A stretch of DNA of 43,890 nucleotides from positions 1-43,890 of the forward strand of contig PAQH01000086.1 of assembly GCA_002709225.1 (NCBI GenBank), read 5' to 3'. The position numbers were made by a program, and so were the translations under genes. This DNA is from Planctomycetaceae bacterium. GTDB lineage: Bacteria; Planctomycetota; Planctomycetia; Pirellulales; Pirellulaceae. Positions within the stretch are counted from its first letter, which is position 1; each line of letters starts with the position of its first letter. Shown here in pieces: positions 17,804 through 27,212 of this stretch. Under the pieces are notes generated by a model. It saw only the letters and a list, made by a program, of their open reading frames with translations, was not told the DNA's origin and ran no database searches.

Positions 17804-19315
17804 CTAGGAACGGTCTGCTGGTTGCTGTAGTTCTTGGGCATCTCCTCCATGTTTTGCCACGGGAATATCCGATTCGTCGCGATGAACAACTGCATGATCC
17901 ATTGCTGTTGTGTCAACGATAGAGCTCTCCAGTTCAACTTCTGAGAACTTCGCCTTCGAACAAATTAACTCGATCACTTTACGTTCTACGATGAGATTGG
18001 CCAGCGTGTCCATCTGTCCACGTTTCTCCATCCGCGCTCGCACTCGGCGAGGCGATTCGTCGCTCTGAAGTGCGATGCTACGAATCTCATCGTCATAATC
18101 CGAATCTGTTGCCTCGATACCTTCATCTTCCGCGATGCGTTCAAAGATAAAATGTTCCTTGAGCGCTTTGCGAGCAGATTCCTGGCTGTTCTGTTGAAAC
18201 CTATTCGCATAAACCTGAATCGTCTCGTCATCCAAACCGGCGGAACGCAGCTCCATCACCGCCCTCTGCAACTCACGACTCGATTGGCGTTGCAGCAGAT
18301 CAGGTGGCAGCTCCCAGTCTGCTGAAGCGGTCAAGAGCAATGTAATCTGCTCTCGAATACTCTCGTTTTGCTTCTGTTCCAACTCACGCTGCAACTGTTC
18401 TTGAATCGCATCGCGCAAATCGCCTTCGTCCGAAAAGCCACCAATTTCGTCGAGAAATTCCGAGGTCAACTCAGGATATTCGAGATGCTGCACCTCCAAG
18501 ACATCGATCTCTAGATCAACTTCCTGCCCGCGCAACTCTTCGTCAGATACTTGGTCGCTCAGCGTCAGCTTGGCCTCGCGCCGCTCCCCAGCGCTGGCAC
18601 CGACCACTACGCTACCAAAATCTTCGATCTGCGCATCTCGAAGACTTAGTTTCGGCCGCAATTGAATGCTTTGGCCCTCTACCTCAGACAGCACTTTGCC
18701 GTCGTGCTTGAAAACAATGTCAAGCGTCAAATAGTCATCCAATTCAGCTGCATCTGTTTTCGTTTTCCGCTCCGCGTAACGAGCCAACGATCGCCGTAAA
18801 CGTTCATCGATGTCAGCGCCGCCAAATTCCTGCACTTTCCGTTCCAGCTCGAGATCCTTCCATTCTGGCACTTCAAACTCAGGACGAACCTCGATATCAA
18901 ACTCAAATGTAAAGTCGCCTTCCTGTGGCAACTCCACCGACCCAATATCGAGATCCGGCTCACTAATTGCGGAAAACTCATGGTCTTCGCTCACTTGCTC
19001 CAAACTATCGAGCAACAGAGATCCTTTGACCTTGTCCGACACCTGGTCTCTAAAACGTTTGGCAACCAGTTGGGCTGGAGCCCGACCGGGCCGAAAACCG
19101 GGGACCTCAGCGGTCGGGACGAGCTCTCCTAGCTCGTTTTCCACGTAGCGATCAATGTCTGCGCGTGACACGGTCACTGTGACGTGCCGCTGGCAATCTC
19201 CCGGACTTTCGACCTGCACTTCAAGAGACAGCCGAGCCGGCGTCTCTTGCTCAGTGCCGGATACTCCCGTTTGAAGTTCGTCAGGCGTTGCTTCGTCAGT
19301 AATATCGCTACTCAT
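17804..19315 (-). CDS. tig: Trigger factor (ribosome-associated chaperone, peptidyl-prolyl isomerase)
   Basis: A 503-residue chaperone that binds the ribosome exit tunnel and shields nascent chains. The ATG at 19315 with GGTGG upstream is chosen; TTG at 19330 and ATG at 19327 are alternatives. The ribosome-docking signature GFRPGRAP is at residues 73-80. The middle region (DYLTLDIVFKHDGKVL to EIDVLEVQ) is the PPIase-like domain, here with reduced similarity to FKBP active sites, and the C-terminal half is helical (QREL, NRFQQNSQESARKALKEHF). An acidic, His-containing tail makes it longer than typical trigger factor (about 430-450 residues). The order tig-clpP is widely conserved, which supports the call. 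It follows tRNA-Gly and may share its promoter. Confidence 0.93.
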   Translation of the reverse strand: MSSDITDEATPDELQTGVSGTEQETPARLSLEVQVESPGDCQRHVTVTVSRADIDRYVENELGELVPTAEVPGFRPGRAPAQLVAKRFRDQVSDKVKGSLLLDSLEQVSEDHEFSAISEPDLDIGSVELPQEGDFTFEFDIEVRPEFEVPEWKDLELERKVQEFGGADIDERLRRSLARYAERKTKTDAAELDDYLTLDIVFKHDGKVLSEVEGQSIQLRPKLSLRDAQIEDFGSVVVGASAGERREAKLTLSDQVSDEELRGQEVDLEIDVLEVQHLEYPELTSEFLDEIGGFSDEGDLRDAIQEQLQRELEQKQNESIREQITLLLTASADWELPPDLLQRQSSRELQRAVMELRSAGLDDETIQVYANRFQQNSQESARKALKEHFIFERIAEDEGIEATDSDYDDEIRSIALQSDESPRRVRARMEKRGQMDTLANLIVERKVIELICSKAKFSEVELESSIVDTTAMDHAVVHRDESDIPVAKHGGDAQELQQPADRS

Positions 19316-19457
19316 ACATCCACCCATCAAAGCCAGACGGCCAAAGAGCGAAAGAGAAAGCGCTCTGTACAGGCCTTATGCATGATACGAAACGCCACCG
19401 TCGACGGGGACACAGCAATCTTGACTTCCCGTCGCTCCGGGTGGGCCGCTCCACCAG

Positions 19458-19530
19458 AGCGGGTGATGGGATTCGAACCCACGACAACAACGTTGGCAAC
19501 GTTGTGCTCTGCCAACTGAGCTACACCCGC
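19458..19530 (-). tRNA. tRNA-Gly (anticodon GCC)
   Basis: On the minus strand the acceptor arm GCGGGTG pairs with CACCCGC, the D arm is GCTC/GAGC, the anticodon arm CAACG-TTGCCAA-CGTTG gives anticodon GCC, and the T arm GTGGG-TTCGAAT-CCCAT is complete. The discriminator base is T (19458), as expected for tRNA-Gly. CCA is not encoded. It lies 142 bases upstream of the trigger factor start on the same strand. Confidence 0.96.
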
Positions 19531-19594
19531 AATTCACCACGTCGCGCCCGGTCCGAGCAACCTCGAATCCCAACAACGACACGCTGAATTAGGG

Positions 19595-19622
19595 ATTATA
19601 GGACGGTCGTTCCCGCTTGCAA
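19595..19622 (-). promoter_or_regulatory. Promoter for tRNA-Gly (and perhaps tig-clpP-clpP)
   Basis: On the minus strand TTGCAA (19617-19622) is followed after 16 bases by a perfect TATAAT (19595-19600). Transcription would begin near 19588, about 58 bases before the tRNA. No convincing terminator is seen between the tRNA and trigger factor, so read-through into the protease operon is possible. Confidence 0.75.
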
Positions 19623-19799
19623 GGGCAGTTAAGCGGACTTGAAACAGGTTGCCGATCCCCGCAAATGACCTTGAAAACCAATGGTGCTTCCCCTATTACT
19701 CGCCAACACGCTTCCTGAAAAACGCCCTTTCAGCAAATCCAGCCGGGAAATCAGCGCCAGCACGCGCCGGCAACTTCCCAATGTCAGGCATTTTCGCCT

Positions 19800-21074
19800 A
19801 TGCATCAGCGTTTGCTCCCATGTAGTTTGAGACGTTCGGTCAAACCATACCGCATCCCCTTCCATGGGCTAAGCGCCCTCGTCTGCCTGTGTTGCTGCCT
19901 GACTTCCGCTGGTCGTGAGCGGACTTCAACACCCAAGATCGAATTTGTAGCTACGGATTCGGCAGTGTTACGGGCGGGCCCCGGCGAGCATTTCTACGCT
20001 ACCAATCGAATTCCGAGAAATACGCGAATCGAGTGCTATCAAAGTACTACAGACAACTGGGTAGCAGTAAGGCCTGTCGCGTCAAGCTTCAGTCTCGTTG
20101 CAAAAAATGACATTCTCGTCACAGACGATCAACGTGTGGGCCAAGCATCCTCAGCGAACGCGAAGTGCTGGATCGGTTCTCGCCTCATGGGGACATTCAA
20201 TTTACATTCGACCGTACAACTCAATCGAGGGGAACGCCTACTGATTCGAGGGGAACGAAGTGTGAAACTTCAACACGGCGTTCAATCCCAAATCATGTAT
20301 GAAATTGCACCACCTAACGGTGAATTTCGCTGGATCCACAAGTCATACCTCCGGTCAGGACACCTTGATCACTACCCGCACACACAACAAAGTAAGTCAA
20401 GTTCTGGTTTCGGCGACACATTCGTGGCTCGCTCCGCATACCACCGACCTGTACCGAGTTCACGCGCCGAATCACTCTCGCCGGCCGCAACATCACAAGT
20501 GATCGATCCAACCAATGGGCACAAAGCGATTGATGACCTGGTACTTCAACTGACTTCCACAATCGCTCAACCGATAGAGCAATGGACATTCGACACATTA
20601 CACCAAGCCGCAACAAAGTTAGCCAAACGTGGCAAGAACATTGTGATACGGGCTCGTGCCCACAAATTGCTGACGCGTATCGACCGCTTTTCCAGTCTGA
20701 AACAAGAATCGCTCTCCAACCGTCTTCCGATTCTGCACAAACAAGGCAGCAGATCAAACATCGGTGACGATGGACAAGCACCCGTCGGTACAGGTGTCCG
20801 GCAGCTCGACCGCAGTCATACTACAAGAGAGCAAGACGGGTGGCTACTTTCTACTGTGTCAAAAGTCGATTCACAAAAGCGAATTCCACCGTACGTACTC
20901 AAAGATGATCTTGGTAAGATCACCGCATTCGTCACTCCCGCCCCGGGGTTAAATCTATACCGGTATAGTAAGAAACGAGTGCGCCTCCGTGGCAAACAGG
21001 AACTCTTGAAGTGGTCGCGGGTGCCACACTTGACGGCTACACGAGTCATTCAGACCAATCGCAGTCAGTACTGA
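19800..21074 (+). CDS. Exported SH3-like domain protein of unknown function
   Basis: A 424-residue protein. The N-terminus carries a hydrophobic, Cys-rich export signal (LSALVCLCCCLTSAG), possibly a lipoprotein signal. Residues 48-110 form an SH3b-like domain: VATDSAVLRAGPGEHFYATNRI, then NTRIECYQSTTDNWVAVRP. A second beta-rich segment ends FRWIHKSYLRSG near 180, as in bacterial SH3 repeats. Residues 245-310 are helical, and the C-terminus (DGWLLSTVSK, PPYVLKDDLGKITAFVTPAP) looks like another small beta domain. Bacterial SH3 domains often bind cell-wall material, but here the partner is unknown. It stands alone between minus-strand genes. Confidence 0.75.
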   Translation: MHQRLLPCSLRRSVKPYRIPFHGLSALVCLCCCLTSAGRERTSTPKIEFVATDSAVLRAGPGEHFYATNRIPRNTRIECYQSTTDNWVAVRPVASSFSLVAKNDILVTDDQRVGQASSANAKCWIGSRLMGTFNLHSTVQLNRGERLLIRGERSVKLQHGVQSQIMYEIAPPNGEFRWIHKSYLRSGHLDHYPHTQQSKSSSGFGDTFVARSAYHRPVPSSRAESLSPAATSQVIDPTNGHKAIDDLVLQLTSTIAQPIEQWTFDTLHQAATKLAKRGKNIVIRARAHKLLTRIDRFSSLKQESLSNRLPILHKQGSRSNIGDDGQAPVGTGVRQLDRSHTTREQDGWLLSTVSKVDSQKRIPPYVLKDDLGKITAFVTPAPGLNLYRYSKKRVRLRGKQELLKWSRVPHLTATRVIQTNRSQY

Positions 21075-21310
21075 GTAGCCAGTTCCAGATCGTATCACTC
21101 ATTGACAATCTGGTCCTCCGCCGATCGCCCGAAACAACCCGCGCGCAGCGATCGCGTTCTGGGCCGGCACTCGCAACGGCCCTGCGCGTCAACGTCTGGG
21201 GCGACAAGACCGCTCTGGAGCAGAGAGCAACACGCCGAAGACGCGCCGTCCGCAAACAGCTAGCGGCCGAAAGCGTATCGCATGGGTCTACCGAGATTGA
21301 CCTGACGGCG

Positions 21311-22336
21311 TCAGGGTTGCGGATTGGCCAGCATATCGACGACAGCCCGTACACCAGCACGACCATCCAGCGCACTCCCAACACCACTTTCCAATCCCTG
21401 CGTCGATCGTACAAAAGCCTCCATTTGGGCACAGTACGCTTGCATGCGTCCCATTTCAAATGCAGCATTAGCATTGTCAAACTCAACGGGCGGTTGTTTG
21501 TGCACGGTTTCCCATTTTCTACCGCGCGCCACACAAAGTTCGTCAAATGGATTCAAATCAATTAATCCTTCGTCACCCATAATGCGAAAACGAAAATCTT
21601 CTCCGGAAAAACCAGGCGCTGGCACCATACTGGAAGACCAAAATGTGGCCATGGCGCCATTCGCAAACGACAGTAACGCCATCGTCGTATTTTCATTCGG
21701 GTTGTCTTCTCGTAATGTGGCGGAGTGTCCCATCGCACTGCTGACCTCTGTCCCCATCCACCAGCGACATAAATCGACATTATGTGGGGCACTATTCAAC
21801 AAATGAGCTACACTACGCGGATCGCGCCACCATCCCCAATCGCCACCAAAACCGGAGTCTGCGCGCATCGCCTCAGCATCAAAAAGAGCTGACATCTGAA
21901 TACATCGAACAGGCCCGATCGCACCGGATTGGATCAACTCACGTGTAAGCAAATTCGAGTCCCTGAACCGCTGGTGGTAACCAACTGAGAGAGTAAGCCC
22001 ACGCTGATCAAACGCCTCAATCAGTCGATCACAATCTTCCAGGGATGTTGCCAGTGGCTTCTCGATTAATGCATGTTTGCCCGTCTCCGCTGCTAACAAA
22101 CCTTCATCCACGTGGCAGTGGTGCGGTGTCGCGATCACAATCGCGTCCAAATCATCCCTACGAATCAGGGAAGCGGTGTCAGGTTCACAAGCAATCTGAT
22201 AATCCGCGGCAAGCTTGACCGCCCGCTCGCCGCCCGCCACTGCAACTATTTCTGTCGTTTCCAAACGACGTGCGGCATCAACGTGAGTTCGGCCCATAAA
22301 TCCCGATCCCGTCACACCGATCTTAACGCGTGCCAT
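21311..22336 (-). CDS. Gfo/Idh/MocA family oxidoreductase (second copy)
   Basis: A 341-residue NAD(P)-dependent dehydrogenase-type protein. The Rossmann loop is KIGVTGSGFMGRTHVDA at residues 5-21, then AIVIATPHHCHVDEGLLAA and the catalytic-loop motif IEKPLATSLEDC with the canonical E-K-P. The C-terminal domain has GGDWGWWRDPRSVAHLLN, HNVDLCRWWMG and TTMALLSFANGAMATFWSSS, as in the inositol/sugar dehydrogenase branch. The start is ATG. It is more typical than the copy at 7 kb and only distantly similar to it. Upstream on the same strand lies the terminator hairpin of the ABC operon, so it is probably transcribed separately. Confidence 0.92.
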   Translation of the reverse strand: MARVKIGVTGSGFMGRTHVDAARRLETTEIVAVAGGERAVKLAADYQIACEPDTASLIRRDDLDAIVIATPHHCHVDEGLLAAETGKHALIEKPLATSLEDCDRLIEAFDQRGLTLSVGYHQRFRDSNLLTRELIQSGAIGPVRCIQMSALFDAEAMRADSGFGGDWGWWRDPRSVAHLLNSAPHNVDLCRWWMGTEVSSAMGHSATLREDNPNENTTMALLSFANGAMATFWSSSMVPAPGFSGEDFRFRIMGDEGLIDLNPFDELCVARGRKWETVHKQPPVEFDNANAAFEMGRMQAYCAQMEAFVRSTQGLESGVGSALDGRAGVRAVVDMLANPQP

Positions 22337-22382
22337 GACTCATGCCTTCCTATACGGGGTAACGAATCCTGACTAGCTAAAT

Positions 22383-22410
22383 ACTCCATGCGCGTGCAAA
22401 CGCATGGAGT
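22383..22410 (-). terminator. Strong hairpin after the ABC-transporter operon
   Basis: ACTCCATGCG (22383-22392) and CGCATGGAGT (22401-22410) are perfect 10-base complements around an 8-base loop. It lies 33 bases past the stop of the permease gene and before the Gfo/Idh/MocA start at 22336. The T-run is short (TATTTAGC on the minus strand), so it may be a terminator or an mRNA-stabilising hairpin. Confidence 0.6.
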
Positions 22411-22443
22411 CCAAACCTGTTTGCGCACACTCGATTGGCACAA

Positions 22444-24756
22444 TCATGATGCTGCTGGTGCTTCCTGCCGCTGGCTCAACACGTTCGAATATCTAGTTGC
22501 GAACCAGATCATACCGAGACCGACAAGCACCAATGCCAATGAAACAACAAGCCAGGTTGACGGCAAGTGGGCTCGTTCATCATGCCCCAGGCCCAGCGCT
22601 TCCAACTCGCTCTGGTAATAAGCAATCAACAGGACTGAACTGTTGTGACAGGTGTGAATTAGGATTCCAGGCAAGATACTCCGTGTACGCCAACAGACCC
22701 AACCCAACACGATTCCCAAGAACGCGCTAGGCAAGAATCGCTCCAGCGCCAGAACACTTGTGACAACATGAAATGCTCCGAACAAGGCTGCGGAAAACAA
22801 CACTGCGCGGGCCGGCGAAGTCACGCGCGAGAGCGCACTTAACAAGTAGCCTCGAAACAACCATTCTTCACAAATGGCTGGACAAATCGCCAAAGCACCA
22901 ATCAACAAAGTCACATTCACTTGCCGCCATGACTGCAACTGTCGGTTTACCGTTTCGATCAAGTCTTGACCAAACGACAGCAATCCTAGCCATTGATTCA
23001 ACAAACAAATTTCGTAGGCCAGTGGCCAGAGCGCGAGTCCCAGCATCAGAGTGGCGGGAAACGCAATCCAGGGGGGCCGGCGGAGCCGAAACGTCTCTGC
23101 CAAGTTAAGCCGCTGCAAGCGCGCCACCACCCCTGGCAAAACTCCAAACACAAGCAATGTCGTCGCCCCGGCCATCAACAATTGGTAGTAAACTCCGGCC
23201 CTTGCTCCCCAACGTCCCAGTAAATTGGCGCTCACAAAGTACACCGGAAATACCAAGGCGACGCAGAATAACGCGGCGGACACAGTGGGGACCTCAGGGC
23301 GACGCCTGGTTGGGCGCAACAACTCCAGCCAAGTTGACTGACTACCATAAAGTACGGCATCGGTACCAAAAATCCGGCCTGCCAGACCGAGCGCAGCCAA
23401 AGCGTAGAACAACGTCGAAAGGACGGTCGCTGTGGCGAGTAAAGAATTCACCGCGTCTTGAAACAGATCCCTGGCCAAGAGCACCACATTGATGACCGGA
23501 ACAATCGCCAAAAACTGGTTGAACACCAACCCTGGAGTTAATGCCAGTACCCCGGGAAACAGCGCCAACAAAATGACCGGAATTAAATAAGACTGCGCCT
23601 CTTTGAAACTACGAGCAAAACTCGTCAATGCCAATAGAATCGCGGCAAAGAACGACGCGAACAACACCATCAAAGCAAGAGTCTTCGCCAAGGCACTCAG
23701 ACTCATGCCACTGGGACCAAACACCATTTCCTCTACGCCTGTCACTACGATCGTCAACGCCATCGCGGCTAAATTGACAACAGCCGTCAACAGTGAAACT
23801 GTAACCACCGCAACATATTTCCCTGCTAACAAACCAAGGCGCGGCACGGGGGCAGCCATCAACGTTTCCAGAGTGCCTCGTTCACGCTCCCCTGCGGTCA
23901 GGTCAATGGCTGGATAAACCGCTCCCGTAACGGTCATCAAAATGAGAATCAAAGGAATCAGGGTGCTCGCAAATGACACCGGTTTCGCGTTAACCAGCTC
24001 ATGTTTCATGTCCACTGGTAACTCAAGCGGCCATCTCAATCTCAACATCGCCGGCAAACGACGCTCAACAAAATCTTGATTCAGCAGGTCCAACCGTTCC
24101 TCAAGATAGCGCACCGCAGCTTCACCTATTGGGGAAGCGGAGCGGTAAACGTACGCCCCCGCCAGTGGGCGAGGGCGATTAGGCCGGTCCGACTGGGATA
24201 CGTTCTTGAGGCGCACTCCCAGGTCAATCACGCCCTCGCGTACAGCTTCATTTAGATAGCCAGGGCGAATCATAACAACAGTCACCCGGCGAACTTCAGG
24301 AGTGACCGAGTTTTGCAGCACTCGATCCGACAGATCTTCTGGGTTTCCGGACAGTGGATCTTGAAGCGTTTTACCATCCTCGACAACTTCAGTATCAGCC
24401 GAGTCCGCCCCGAGACCCTCTGGTGTCACAGCCTCCTTCTCATCTCCCTGCAACTCGAAAATTCGATTCCCTTGAGACAAGAACGATTGCAAAGAAGTTC
24501 TAGCTTCCTCGGACTCTACACCGATCTGCAGTTCAACACGATCCAACGGCTCAAACGCGGTCATGATGAACTTCTGGAAGGCAAGACCCAGCAGCGAATA
24601 AAGCAAGGGAGGCATGAGGAGCAACGTTACGATCGTCCGACGATCTCTCAAAGTCTCACGCAACTCCTTGAGACACAATCGAAGCAAACGCGTCGGCATT
24701 CCACGCACCGATCGCGTGCGTTTCCGGGATTGTTGGGCTGATGGATTGTCGACCAT
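22444..24756 (-). CDS. ABC-2 permease fused to a CPBP intramembrane protease
   Basis: A 770-residue membrane protein with two modules. Residues 20-400 are a NatB-type ABC-2 permease: a first membrane helix (TIVTLLLMPPLLYSLLGLA), a large extracytoplasmic loop, GAVYPAIDLTAGERERGTLE before the helical bundle. Residues 560-760 are a CPBP (Abi/type II CAAX prenyl endopeptidase-like) domain with all three motifs: EEWLFRG (Glu630, Glu631, Arg635), FGAFH (His663) and HTCHN (His701, Asn705). The permease presumably exports Na+ or another substrate with the ATPase upstream, 18 bases away. The fusion is found in planctomycetes; the target of the protease is not known. Confidence 0.9.
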   Translation of the reverse strand: MVDNPSAQQSRKRTRSVRGMPTRLLRLCLKELRETLRDRRTIVTLLLMPPLLYSLLGLAFQKFIMTAFEPLDRVELQIGVESEEARTSLQSFLSQGNRIFELQGDEKEAVTPEGLGADSADTEVVEDGKTLQDPLSGNPEDLSDRVLQNSVTPEVRRVTVVMIRPGYLNEAVREGVIDLGVRLKNVSQSDRPNRPRPLAGAYVYRSASPIGEAAVRYLEERLDLLNQDFVERRLPAMLRLRWPLELPVDMKHELVNAKPVSFASTLIPLILILMTVTGAVYPAIDLTAGERERGTLETLMAAPVPRLGLLAGKYVAVVTVSLLTAVVNLAAMALTIVVTGVEEMVFGPSGMSLSALAKTLALMVLFASFFAAILLALTSFARSFKEAQSYLIPVILLALFPGVLALTPGLVFNQFLAIVPVINVVLLARDLFQDAVNSLLATATVLSTLFYALAALGLAGRIFGTDAVLYGSQSTWLELLRPTRRRPEVPTVSAALFCVALVFPVYFVSANLLGRWGARAGVYYQLLMAGATTLLVFGVLPGVVARLQRLNLAETFRLRRPPWIAFPATLMLGLALWPLAYEICLLNQWLGLLSFGQDLIETVNRQLQSWRQVNVTLLIGALAICPAICEEWLFRGYLLSALSRVTSPARAVLFSAALFGAFHVVTSVLALERFLPSAFLGIVLGWVCWRTRSILPGILIHTCHNSSVLLIAYYQSELEALGLGHDERAHLPSTWLVVSLALVLVGLGMIWFATRYSNVLSQRQEAPAAS

Positions 24757-24774
24757 GTTGAGATTGTGCCCGGA

Positions 24775-25575
24775 TCAGCCTATCTGCGGATGACTTGCTT
24801 CCGCCTGAGTTGCGCACGGCTGCAGCGCCGATGCCGCAACGTTCTTGTCACCGCGAAAAAGCTGCGTGAACATCGCGACCAACGTATCACAGCCCGTGCG
24901 ACGCTGCAGCTCAGTTAATGTCCCCTCTTGCCACAAACTGCCTTGATGCAAGAGGCCGAATCGATTGCACAATCGTTGCGCCTCGTCGAGTCGGTGTGTG
25001 CTGACCAAGACAGCCACCCCCTGTTCCCTTAAATACTGAATGTAATCAAAAACAACTTGGCTGCCGACAACATCAAGCCCTCGCGTGGGTTCATCCAGCA
25101 ACATCACGGGTGGGGAGTGCATCAGGGCTCGCGCCATGATTACGCGTTGACGCTGGCCAGTACTAATCACACTGCATCTGCGGTGAAGATAATCACCGAG
25201 ATCGAACAACGCCACCAGTTGATCTAGCCGTTCGTTTGCCTCAGCGGGGCACACACCATACAAATCCGCAAAAAACAGCAGCATCTCGCGCACAGTTAAC
25301 CAAGGATAAATACCATCGTTGGCGGAAACGAGACCGAGGCGAGCCTTCACTTCATCCGCATCAGAGGAACTACGAAAACCATCCACCAGGGCATAACCGG
25401 CATCCGGTTGTAAAAGGCCCACGATCATACGAATGGTGGTTGTTTTGCCGGCACCATTCGGCCCCAAAAGCCCATACACCTCGCCTTTCTCAATGGAAAA
25501 CGAAAGGCGGTTTACGGCGAGTACTTCCTGGCCCCCGGTATGAAACCGTTTAGTGAGATTGGTCACTTGGATCAT
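24775..25575 (-). CDS. ABC transporter ATP-binding protein (NatA-like)
   Basis: A 266-residue cytoplasmic ATPase paired with the permease immediately downstream. Walker A is GPNGAGKT (residues 38-45), the signature is STGQRQ (138-143) in place of L-S-G-G-Q, and Walker B is VMLLDEP with Asp161 and Glu162, then a D-loop RGLDV and switch His in STHR. The start is ATG. Together with the 770-residue permease it forms an exporter of the Na+/drug ABC-2 class; the substrate is unproven. The departure of the first signature residues from L-S-G to I-S-T is a common variant in this class. Confidence 0.95.
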   Translation of the reverse strand: MIQVTNLTKRFHTGGQEVLAVNRLSFSIEKGEVYGLLGPNGAGKTTTIRMIVGLLQPDAGYALVDGFRSSSDADEVKARLGLVSANDGIYPWLTVREMLLFFADLYGVCPAEANERLDQLVALFDLGDYLHRRCSVISTGQRQRVIMARALMHSPPVMLLDEPTRGLDVVGSQVVFDYIQYLREQGVAVLVSTHRLDEAQRLCNRFGLLHQGSLWQEGTLTELQRRTGCDTLVAMFTQLFRGDKNVAASALQPCATQAEASHPQIG

Positions 25576-25892
25576 GCGTGATAAACACCCGTTTCACCAA
25601 CGTTACTCAGCGAACAACTGACTGGTCCGAATCTGGACCATGACGTTCACCCAGCTCAAGGCAAATGGTCGCTCACCGGATGTTGCCTACAAAAACCAAC
25701 CAATGGCAAAACCGCTTACTACCTCATTCTGGTCTCTGGAGCACGAACTGGCAACGACCACGGACCACGAACTTCCCTGGCTCAGCTGAACGCTTGAATG
25801 CCATTTGTCGGCGAATCGATGGAAGCGACACACTTCAGAAGATTGCAGCCAGCTGTCGGCACCTGCGCACCCAGGAACTGCTGTGTCGACGG
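25576..25892. other. Intergenic region between MFS stop and natA start
   Basis: Both flanking genes are on the minus strand. Overlapping short frames on both strands have no features. I see no strong promoter, repeat or hairpin here, although natA should have its own start signals in this stretch. Confidence 0.5.
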
Positions 25893-27212
25893 TCAAGAAC
25901 ATCCGATCCGATGCGCAGGTCGATAAAAAATCGCCACCGGGAGAACCGCTGCGGCCAGCACCCCAAACGTCCAACTCACCGGACTGAGCAGTACCGCACA
26001 CAGATAGTAGAACCCTGAGGCCGCGAGGATGGCGATCCAGTTAATGAGATTCATTGCACCGATCATCCTTCCCTTATGTCCTACAGGTGGGCGCGTCTGC
26101 ATAAAAACCTGTAGGGGGACAACAAACAAGCCTGCGGAAACACCCAATTCAACTAGGAGCAGCCATGCTATCCACTCAACAGGCAATGTCTCGTAGTCAA
26201 CCAATCCGATTCCCGCTAGGCAACACAGGCCGAAAACAAGTCCCCAAGCACCAGCGGTGACCAATTCAAAACGGATACGAGACCGGGACAACTTTCCGGC
26301 GAGTGCGCAACCTGCGGCAATGCCAAATCCAATACTAGCTGACATGATGCTGGTGCGGCTGTCACCGATTCCAAGCTGATTCTTTCCGAAGGCATTAACC
26401 GCTGGCAACAAAACACCGCCGATCATCCAGAACAACGAAGAAATTAACAGCACCCCAAACAACGTGCGATCAGTGACGAGCATTTTCCAAGTATCTCGAT
26501 TCACCAGCAACGAAGACGGATCGAACTGCAAAGTCGGCTGGGCTGGTGATGTCCGACGAATCAACAAGGAAGTCAAAGTTCCCAGGGTTGCAATGGCCAG
26601 ACAACCGCTACAAAGAAGCCACAAGTCTTCCTGAAGCAGGTCCTTACCGTATCCGGCCGCGGCAGTCCCAAAAATGATCGCCAGGAACGTTGTCATTTGG
26701 ATGATGCCGTTTGCCGCTGGCAAATTATGATCTGGGAGTAATTCAGGAAGGATCCCATACTTGGCCGGTCCAAAAAACGCGCTCTGAGTACCCATCAATG
26801 CCAGAACGCATAACAACAGAGCGAGCGAGGGATCAAACGAACTTCGAGCTGACAGGAACACGTACATGCCGGCCAGCATCACGCCAATCTCAACGCCTTT
26901 GCAAACGACTACAATTCGACGTTTGCTGAGGCGATCAGAAAGATAACCTGCAAAACCGGAAAATAGGACGAACGGCAAAGCAAACAGGGCCTGGGCGACC
27001 GGCTGATAGACATCGCCCCCCCCTGTCTGTCGCGCTGCGTCAATACAAATTAGCAAGACCAATTGCTTGAAGAGATTGTCATTGAAAGCACCCAAGAACT
27101 GAGTCGCCGTCATCCCTTGAAACGACCTGTCTTTCCATAGCTGTTCAGGACGGTCCGCGCTCTCAGCTGACAGACTCACCAACCGTTTTTCTTGGTGGTT
27201 TCCCTGCCCCAT
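25893..27212 (-). CDS. MFS transporter, LplT/Aas-type
   Basis: A 439-residue, 12-helix major-facilitator protein. The ATG at 27212 is preferred, with GGGAG upstream; the frame is open to 27365. It opens with TATQFLGAFNDNLFKQLVLL, then a motif-A-like loop (GYLSDRLSKRR) between helices 2 and 3, and MGTQSAFFGPAKYGILPELL, a segment typical of the lysophospholipid transporter (LplT) and of the transporter part of 2-acyl-GPE acyltransferase fusions. A role in lysophospholipid flipping is therefore plausible, but no acyltransferase gene is adjacent. It is divergent from the barrel gene. Confidence 0.85.
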   Translation of the reverse strand: MGQGNHQEKRLVSLSAESADRPEQLWKDRSFQGMTATQFLGAFNDNLFKQLVLLICIDAARQTGGGDVYQPVAQALFALPFVLFSGFAGYLSDRLSKRRIVVVCKGVEIGVMLAGMYVFLSARSSFDPSLALLLCVLALMGTQSAFFGPAKYGILPELLPDHNLPAANGIIQMTTFLAIIFGTAAAGYGKDLLQEDLWLLCSGCLAIATLGTLTSLLIRRTSPAQPTLQFDPSSLLVNRDTWKMLVTDRTLFGVLLISSLFWMIGGVLLPAVNAFGKNQLGIGDSRTSIMSASIGFGIAAGCALAGKLSRSRIRFELVTAGAWGLVFGLCCLAGIGLVDYETLPVEWIAWLLLVELGVSAGLFVVPLQVFMQTRPPVGHKGRMIGAMNLINWIAILAASGFYYLCAVLLSPVSWTFGVLAAAVLPVAIFYRPAHRIGCS

